Part shown: in pieces, positions 11,901-20,900 of the stretch
Position numbering within the stretch: the stretch's first letter is position 1
Layout of the letters: the number at the start of each line of letters is the position of its first letter
Source of the DNA: Zoroaster sp. YZ-2022
Taxonomy: Eukaryota > Echinodermata > Asteroidea > Forcipulatida > Zoroasteridae
DNA: 64,000 nt
Direction: 5' to 3'
Assembly (NCBI GenBank): GCA_029582265.1
Contig: CM055823.1
Coordinates: 5,766,001 to 5,830,000, forward strand
Program-made: the position numbers and the translations under genes
Notes under the pieces: model-generated
Database searches by the model: none
What the model was told of the DNA's origin: nothing
The model's input: only the letters and a program-made list of their open reading frames with translations

Positions 11901-14900
11901 TTGCATGGTGAGGATGATAAGTAAGACTGATTGCGGTGACACCATGTGGAATCTCAATTGAGTAGTAATTAGTTCTGAAAAGAACTGGGGGTACAACTCG
12001 ACGTTTCGGAAGGGGTCGGTCGGGATTTTTTTTTAAATTTATTTTTTTCTTTCTCCTTGACTGTCATTTTAAGATTGAAATGCATTGGAACTGAAACCAC
12101 ATACCATGTTTTTCATTTGTATACCTATCAGCAAGGAATTTTGCCTCAGAATAAAAGTATCCCAAGCATTTTTGTTGTACTTTTCGCTGTGATTGACACA
12201 GCAAATTCATCCATATTGCATGCAGTGCTCAACATGCAACATGTGAGTGGCCATTCGATTTGAAAATGTGTAGATCGAGTCGCAATCGTTGACACACGTA
12301 CAGTGCGGGGAGCCAGTGCACAACGTGTGAGGGCCATTTGATTTGAAAACGTGTAGATCGAGTCGCAATCGTTGACATACAAAACATTGCGCAAAGCCAG
12401 TGGAAAACATGTGAGGGGCCATTCGATTGGAAAACGTGTAGATTTGAGTCGCAATCGTTGGCACACTGTGTGTGCGAAGGCAGTGCACCATGTGAGGACC
12501 GGGGCCATTCGATTTGAAAACATGTAGATTGAGTCTTGGGTACCGGTAAATTTACCGGTAAAAAAAGTGGAAAATTTCACAAATCAAACGTATTATGTTT
12601 TATACAAAGAAAATTGGTAAGTTTCATTAATAAATAAACCTAGGAATGACGGAGGGAAAAAAATAAAATAAAAAAAACCCGACCCGAGATTTCAGCACTT
12701 TTGGGTCGGTCGGTGGAGGGCAACTCAACATCTTTTTTTTGTTGGCCTACGCACTCATAAAAAAAAAGCGTGTCACCGCACTGATTTTGAAGCCGACCAC
12801 TGGCCAGAAACCAGATACTTTTGCATTATGTTTGTGTGCATGACTGTAATGCAAATGTACATGTTAGTATGTGGTGAGAATTACTTGTAGATCTTGACTT
12901 TAGAGAGATTTTCGCCGTGTCAGTGCAAAAACGTTGTATCTCGATTTTTGCAACAACGTCGTATCTCACACGAAAACGCGCCGTGCAAAAACGTCGTATC
13001 TCGGCGCCTATTGTTTTTGTGTGTACATCCGGGCTATTTTAAGCGAGATACGACCTTTTGCGCACGTTCAAACTCGAATGTAATTTAAATGCTATTTTAG
13101 GAGATACAACGTTTTTGCACTGACACAACGTTTTATTCTTGTCTTGTAATGCATGATACACCAGACGTGATGGCATTTCACAGACGTCATGGCCTCCATT
13201 ACTTTGGATTTGGCCTTAGGCTGGTGCCCCCATAGGCATTCTAATGGTAGTGCCTTGCCCTAATATGAGTAAGCTTGGGCGATATAATTTTTTTTTCATT
13301 CACAATATATCCACATATATATATTTATCATTCACGCATGATTGCTTTGGAGATGATAACCACAGGTATGCATTCAATTCTCAACACTTACATCTAATGT
13401 CTGAATAGATTTCTTCGAGTGGCCGTGGATTAAGAGAAATGACGGAGTTCTGGGTCTGGGCCCTGTATAGCGGCTCCTTTGTGATCTGACAGTCGGCTAA
13501 CCACCGAAGCAGTTCGCTTTTGTTTCTCACTCCTTGATAAGACTGACCCAATATCGTAATCGAACAAAACAAAAGATATCGCTATATTCGATATTATCGA
13601 TATTATTGTGTTATCGCCAATGCTTACTTATGAGAGTGAAATTCCAGGCCTGGTCAGTGAACGATTTCCCCTGTATCGCATCGCAAAATGCGACGTAATT
13701 TGGGCAATCTGCGATGGAATTTCAAACAATGCATCGCAGATTTTGCGATACAAATTTCGGCAGATTTATAAACATTTTTGAAATCATGTTCACAAACCTT
13801 TCCCGAAAGAGCATTTACATGTGTATTTCCGACCAAAAAATATCAAGCTATACTTCCCGACTGGGTTTGTTTCCGACATTCAAATTACGAACCAAATGAC
13901 AGTAACGCCTTAAAAAAAAAAAACACCTTTACCTACATGTGTATGCACACTACATACTGTAATTTTAAGCATTTTTAAATTTGCTACACAGAATTCACAG
14001 ATTGCTATACAAAAAAATTATTTTGCATCGCAGTTTTGCTATGCAAAATTTTTGAACGAAATCGTTCCCTGACTGGTACACAGTAGGCCTATAGACCCTT
14101 ATCACGGTGCAGCCGTTTTGTTATTTTTCTCTACCAATCTATGTAACCAAACCGTGGCTGGAAGGAAAAATAGTCTGGTCCTTTATGCATCTTCAGGGCA
14201 GTGTGACAAAGGCATAAATTTTGGTGGGGGCGGGTCACGGGTGTGTTCAATTTGCCAGCTTATGTCAGCTGCGGTAAAACAAAATTTATCACCTTCACAA
14301 ATTGCTCGATGAAGGGGTGGGGTAGTTGTGAAAATTTCAAGTGCGGCGGTACGGTTAGGCATGGAATACAAATTTTTCTAAAACAGCATGCTTTATTAAG
14401 GGCGGGGTGAAGGGGGGAGACGTTTGGGACACATACTCTAAGACCATTCTTCTCAAGAATAGTATGTACAAAATGTTATTTGAAAGGTGAGGTATATGAT
14501 TAGTAATTAAAAAATTTCCAAAATGGTCTTGATTTGAATGTCAAACTTTAGTGTAAAACTGATGATAGCATCGATCTTCCCAAGAAATAATTTTGTCTGA
14601 GGTGTCATTTTTCAGGTGTCAAGTTTGAATAGACCTTATGCATTGACGTCATCACGCCGCCATCTTAGAGGTAAAACAATGATGAAACAATGGAAAACGC
14701 ACATCTATACACGCGCGGCGCACAGATTGGGCCAATGAGCAACCTTCTTTTGACCTCTAGCCGAGGGCGCCCTACTCAAATGACGTCATGTGCATAAGGT
14801 CTATTGACAATTCAAACAATCTGAATGTATGTTCGCTGTTTTCTCGTTAACATAATAACCTTAAACTTCCATAGGTTTGTTGTTTAATCTTTTGACTCTT

Positions 14901-17900
14901 AGAAGTAGTTTGGATGTAACTCTCTGATAAGTAATCGTGTCCCAATTCGCAAGGAAATTATCAATGATCCAACGATTTTTGACTGAACTGAGAAAATTGT
15001 TTTAACATTGGTTTCATTTAGATCCGTATAATTGGACCGGGACTAATGCGGTATTCAAAGGACTGAAGAAATGGAAGTTATATCCACCGGGACAAGATGA
15101 ATATTTATATGTCCTGCCTAACCGTTTGTCCGGATTTCCTCTCAAGAGCTTTAAATACAACAGGTACATACATTTTTTTTATTATTTAAAACCATCTTTA
15201 ACGAGGGTAACCCATCCAGCACAGCTGATCATTTGGGGCCCTCATATTATATAAAAATATATCAATATTATACCAAAATTATTACAGGAGGTACAGATGA
15301 ATTAATAATAATGATAAAACAGTCTTAACGGACAATTACATACGAAATAAAATGTAAAGGACTAAATTGCACAAATAGACCCCCCTCCCAGTCTACCATA
15401 CTGATTAAAGATAAGACTAAAAGGGAAGATTAAAAATGAAGCAATAGACTAAAAAACAATAACAAAATGAACACAACAAAATTTAGAAATACGAGCGCCC
15501 CCCCATCCTCCAATAAAAACCATCAAAGCAAATTAATTATCAATTGTATACCAACATCTCGGGCAAAACACAAGGTAATACATTTGTCATACTATCAGCA
15601 CAAACCCTACTACTATTGCTGCACTTTAGTGGCAAGTAGCTAGAGAGGTCAAAAACCAGTCAACTGCCCGTTTTGACTGTTGACCCAAATGTGCACACAG
15701 GGGCATTTTTGACTGTTTTTACGTTCATTTTGACCACCCTCAACAACACCAGTCAAAAAACGGTTGACTCATTTTGACTTGTAAAATGTACAAGAGAAGC
15801 AATTATGGTTAAGTGTCTTGCTCAAGGACACAAGTGTCACGGCCGGGATTCGAACCCACATTCTGCTGCTAACACCAGAACTTGAGTCCGGTAAGCTAGA
15901 CCACTGCCACCAAGGAAATGAGTAGTCTGCATTGTGTCCAAACCTCTAGTTTTTTGTTTGTGGGGATGTGGAGAGCCTGTAAATCCTCCTATAAAATTAA
16001 ACATTCAGGGGGGCTAGCCTGCTAGCCATTTTTCAGGATTTTTTACTTTTGTCAAATCATGATCACACTCCTGGGAGAATGTTCACTGACTGCCAGAGTT
16101 GTAATACTTGTACTTGCATACGTTTTTCTGTACTCGTACTCACTAGCACTTGACTACAAGTCTGCTGAATGCTCTCATGGTGAATACACAGTTTTCTGAT
16201 TGGAAACAAGTGGAATTTTATGTGGGAATGCTTGACGCAACACTGACTGCACCCATCTCAAACGCATGCTGTTCTCACCGGGAGCAAGCATTCTGTTCTC
16301 ACCGGAAGCAAGCATGCCGTTCTCACCGGAAGCAAGCATGCCGTTCTCACCGGAAGCAAGCATGCCGTTCTCACCGGGAGCAAGCATGCCGTTCTCACCG
16401 GGAGCAAGCATGCTGTTCTCACCGGGAGCAAGCATGCTGTTCTCACCGGGAGCAAGCATTCTGTTCTCACCGGGAGCAAGCATTCTGTTCTCACCGGGAG
16501 CAAGCATTCTGTTCTCACCGGAAGCAAGCATGCTGTTCTCACCGGGAGCAAACATGCTGTTCTCACCGGGAGCAAACATGCTGTTCTCACCGGGAGCAAG
16601 CATGCTGTTCTCACCGGGAGCAAGCATTCTGTTCTCACCGGGAGCAAGCATTCTGTTCTCACCGGGAGCAAGCATTCTGTTCTCACAGGGAGCAAGCATT
16701 CTGTTCTCACCGGGAGCAAGCATTCTGTTCTCACCGGGAGCAAGCATTCTGTTCTCACCGGGAGCAAGCATTCTGTTCTCACCGGGAGCAAGCATTCTGT
16801 TCTCACTGGGAGCAAGCATTCTGTTCTCACCGGGAGCAAGCATTCTGTTCTCACCGGGAGCAAGCATTCTGTTCTCACTGGGAGCAAGCATTCTGTTCTC
16901 ACCGGGAGCAAGCATTCTGTTCTCACCGGGAGCAAGCATGCTGTTCTCACTGGGAGCAAGCATTCTGTTCTCACTGGGAGCAAGCATTCTGTTCTCACCG
17001 GAAGCAAGCATTCTGTTCTCACTGGGAGCAAGCATTCTGTTCTCACTGGGAGCAAGCATTCTGTTCTCACCGGGAGCAAGCATGCCGTTCTCACCGGGAG
17101 CAAGCATGCCGTTCTCACCGGGAGCAAGCATGCCGTTCTCACCGGGAGCAAGCATGCCGTTCTCACCGGGAGCAAGCATGCCGTTCTCACCGGGAGCAAG
17201 CATTCTGTTCTCACTGGGAGCAAGCATTCTGTTTTCATCGGGAGCAAGCATTCTGTTCTCACTGGGAGCAAGCATTCTGTTCTCACTGGGAGCAAGCATT
17301 CTGTTTGGGAATGCTTGGTGTTCCATTTTGAATATTCTAAGGCTGTGCCGAGTATCCGGGTATCCAGATACCCGACCAAAAATGTCATTACCCGTTTCCA
17401 TTTTTTCGGTTCCAATTACCCGGTTCCAATTACCCGGTTCCAATTACCTGTAAACGACTTTTTAAAATTCCGACTGAACATTTTAAGCCACACAAAATTA
17501 TGGAAATCCCTGATTGTTTGCTGACAAAATGAAGAAAACTTAGATGAAGGCTAAGTTTAAAAGAAACATTTGCCGACAGCCTTTCACAGACATGCCGGCT
17601 TTTGTTTGAAACTTGTGTTCGTATTGGTTATTTTTACCTTAGGGAGTATTTATGTGTGTTTTTACAAAATTGTTTTCGTGTACCCAGGTATCCAAAGATT
17701 TCCAATTTCGGGTATCCGTTTCCCGAAATAACCGAAAACGCACAGCCCTAGAATATTCTACTAATTAGCATGCTCACTGAGAACATTCGGCGTACCTGTT
17801 GGGGACAGACTGCATCGGCATCGGAAACGCATGCTGTTCTCACTGGGAACAAGAAGCGTTTTGTTTGGGAACGCTTGGTGTTCCATTTGGAATATTCTGC

Positions 17901-20900
17901 TAATTAGCATGCTCACTGAGAACATTCGGCTTACCTGTTGGGAACAGACTGCATCGGCATCGGAAACGCATGCTGTTCTCACGGGGAACAAGAAGCGTTC
18001 TGTTTGGGAACGCTATGTGTTCCATTTGGAATATTCTACTTATTAGCATGCTCACTGAGAACATTCGGCGTACCTGTTGGGAACAGACTGCATCGGCATC
18101 GGAAACGCATGCTGTTCTCACGGGGAACAAGAAGCGTTCTGTTTGGGAACGCTTGGTGTTCCATTTGGAATATTCTACTTATTAGCATGTTCACTGAGAA
18201 CATTCGGCGTACCTGTTGGGAACAGACTGCATCGGCATCGGAAACGCATGCTGTTCTCACGGGGAACAAGAAGCGTTCTGTTTGGGAACGCTTGGTGTTC
18301 CATTTGGAATATTCTACTAATTAGCATGCTTACTGGGAACATCGGTGTAGCTGTTTGGAACCATTGCTATTACCGTTGGGAACACGGAATGTTCCTTCAG
18401 AAATGCACTGTGTTCCGGAAAGGAAAATTTAAGTTTCTTTTTTGTATTGTTTCAGTTTTTAGATTCTCCGTTACCATTGGGTATTTGATTGTTTTGTTGC
18501 TGATCAATACTGCAATTAGATTATATTTCAATAATAATTTTGTTCTTTTAGTCCTGTAGATGCCTTTGACCCTGATCTTCAAAACTATCCAAAGTTTGCC
18601 CAAGCGAAGGCAGTTGAGTTCACTCAAAACCCAGGGGAGCTCCTTATTATTCCAAGCGGGTGGTTTCATCAGGCATACAATGATATTGAAACTATAGCAG
18701 TCAGCAGCCAAGTTATGAACACTGCAAACTATAGGTTGGTATCCTTGCTTTTTATGGTATTGTAACACACTGGCATGGTCTATAAGACTTTACTGCTTTG
18801 GATATTTAGGCTTGGCTATCAACGTTAACCCTAACCCCCTAGGTATTCTGGCTAGGAACCTTCTTTAACCCTAACCCCCTATAGGTATTCTGCCTTGGAA
18901 CCTTCTTTAACCCTAACCCTCTATAGGTATTCTGGCTAGGAACCTTCTTTAACCCTAACCCCCTATAGGTATTCTGGCTAGGAACCTTCTTTAACCCTAA
19001 CCCCCTATAGGTATTCTGGCTAGGAACCTTCTTTAACCCTAACCCCCTATAGGTATTCTGGCTAGGAACCTTCTTTAACCCTAACCCCCTAGGTATTCTG
19101 CCTAGGAACCTTCTTTAACCCTAACCCCCTATAGGTATTCTGCCTTGGAACCTTCTTTAACCCTAACCCTCTATAGGTATTCTGGCTAGGAACCTTCTTT
19201 AACCCTAACCCTCTATAGGTATTCTGGCTAGGAACCTTCTTTAACCCTAACCCCCTAGGTATTCTGGCTAGGAACCTTCCTGAATCCTCCAAAATCCATC
19301 AGTGCGCTTTTGGAAACATGCCCTTATCTTCAAAATGCGCCATGCATTTTCGTTGATCTTTCATATTCAGCACTTATGGCCTGTAGTTCTGCCAGGTAGT
19401 AATTTTGCCCCATTTGAAGAGGTGAAAGTACCAGTTTCCAACAGTAATAATAATAATGTAATAATAATAATAATGTGTGGACTTATATAGCGCACGTATC
19501 CACCAACTAAGTGGTGCTCAGGGTGCTGAATTTTTCCAAAAAACTGCCCCTTGGGAGGATTTTGATGGATTTGGGGTGGTTTAGGATTAAAGAGAAACCA
19601 GCAAAAGACATGGACAGACAAAAAAAATAAGAAAATTTGATACAGACATCAAGGGTTTAATTTCGGATGTTATTCTGTTTCTACGGGCAAAAAAAAAGGT
19701 CTTCGGTTCCTGGTCTTTCTTTTTTTTTTTTGCTATGAAAATTTTTGCTACGCAGTTGCAGCTAAAATTGCTGGATTGATTGGAATTCTGGTGTGCAGTG
19801 TTTTAAATGACTTTTTCACATAGGGGTATGAATGTTTGCCCGATTTGTGAGGCCTCTCTTAGCCACCATACACAATGGATAACTTTACCCTGAAAATCTG
19901 TTTTACCACGGCAATTTCATGACGAAACAACACCGTGAAAACGCTGTGAAAAAAAAAAGCTATGAACTTCTTGTGGCAGTTTTGGGGCAGCTCATTAATT
20001 CTCGAGAGTGCCGTGAATTTGCCGTGAAATCACTATGAACATTATTGCCAGTATCTGAGAGGAAGAGACACCATGAAATTGCCGTGAAATTACGGTGAAC
20101 TGTTATTTCACGGCAAAACGGATTTTCAGGGCATTTTCAGGAAAAAAGTTACACATAGTGATACTTTGTATATGGGAAATTTGGTCCCCGCATACATGAA
20201 TCATGTATTTCCCTGTTGGAAAAAAAAATGTATCACCGCACCGATGTTGAAGTCGACCAATTATCAGAAACCGGAAACTTTTTTTTTTGCCTAAGTAAAG
20301 ACTGTTTGTGGTGACACCATGTAGAAATTATGTTTTGAGTAGTAACTAGTTCTGAAAAGAACTGGCTGGTTACAACTCAACGTTTCGATCAGTATGCTCT
20401 GATCGTCTTCAGGATCGTCTTACTTATTCTGATTCTCTTCTTCTACTCTTGGTATTTGCGTAGAGCCTCTATTTAAATAACGCCCATGACAGTTTATGCA
20501 CAGAGCAGATAACATTCAGCATTCATATCTGAAGAGACATTTTTTCCCCATCATGCAGAAACGTTCTGGAAGAGATTCTTAAGGCTGGGAACCTGAATAA
20601 GTACATGCTGCCTGCAAACTATGAGGTCATGACCCCAAAACAACAGGTCAGTGCACTTTGGACATGTTAAACAAAATGTAGGCGATTGGATTTAGGTTTC
20701 AGCAGAGCTGTTGACTGAAGCAGTGAATCGAATTAAATCTGTCTTTAAGTTACATTCCTTAATGACTTGTGACATGACTTGACTTGGACAAAAATGACTT
20801 GTGACGTGACTTGACTAGTGGACAAAAATAACTTGTTACATGACTTGGACAAAAATGACTTGTGACGTGACTTGGACAAAAATGACTTGTGACGTGACTT

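Noticed and set aside
12146..12580. 144-codon minus-strand ORF
   Set aside because: Spans the 85-bp tandem repeat and shows the same repeated peptide; no independent evidence.
16150..17453. Four overlapping ORFs of 385-422 codons on both strands
   Set aside because: They are the stop-free 24-bp minisatellite read in several frames; no start context, domain or splice support.
18826..19275. Interstitial telomere sequence (TTAACCCTAACCCCC)
   Set aside because: Period is 42 bp with unique sequence in each unit, and the words match MITE ends with TTAA, not (TTAGGG)n.
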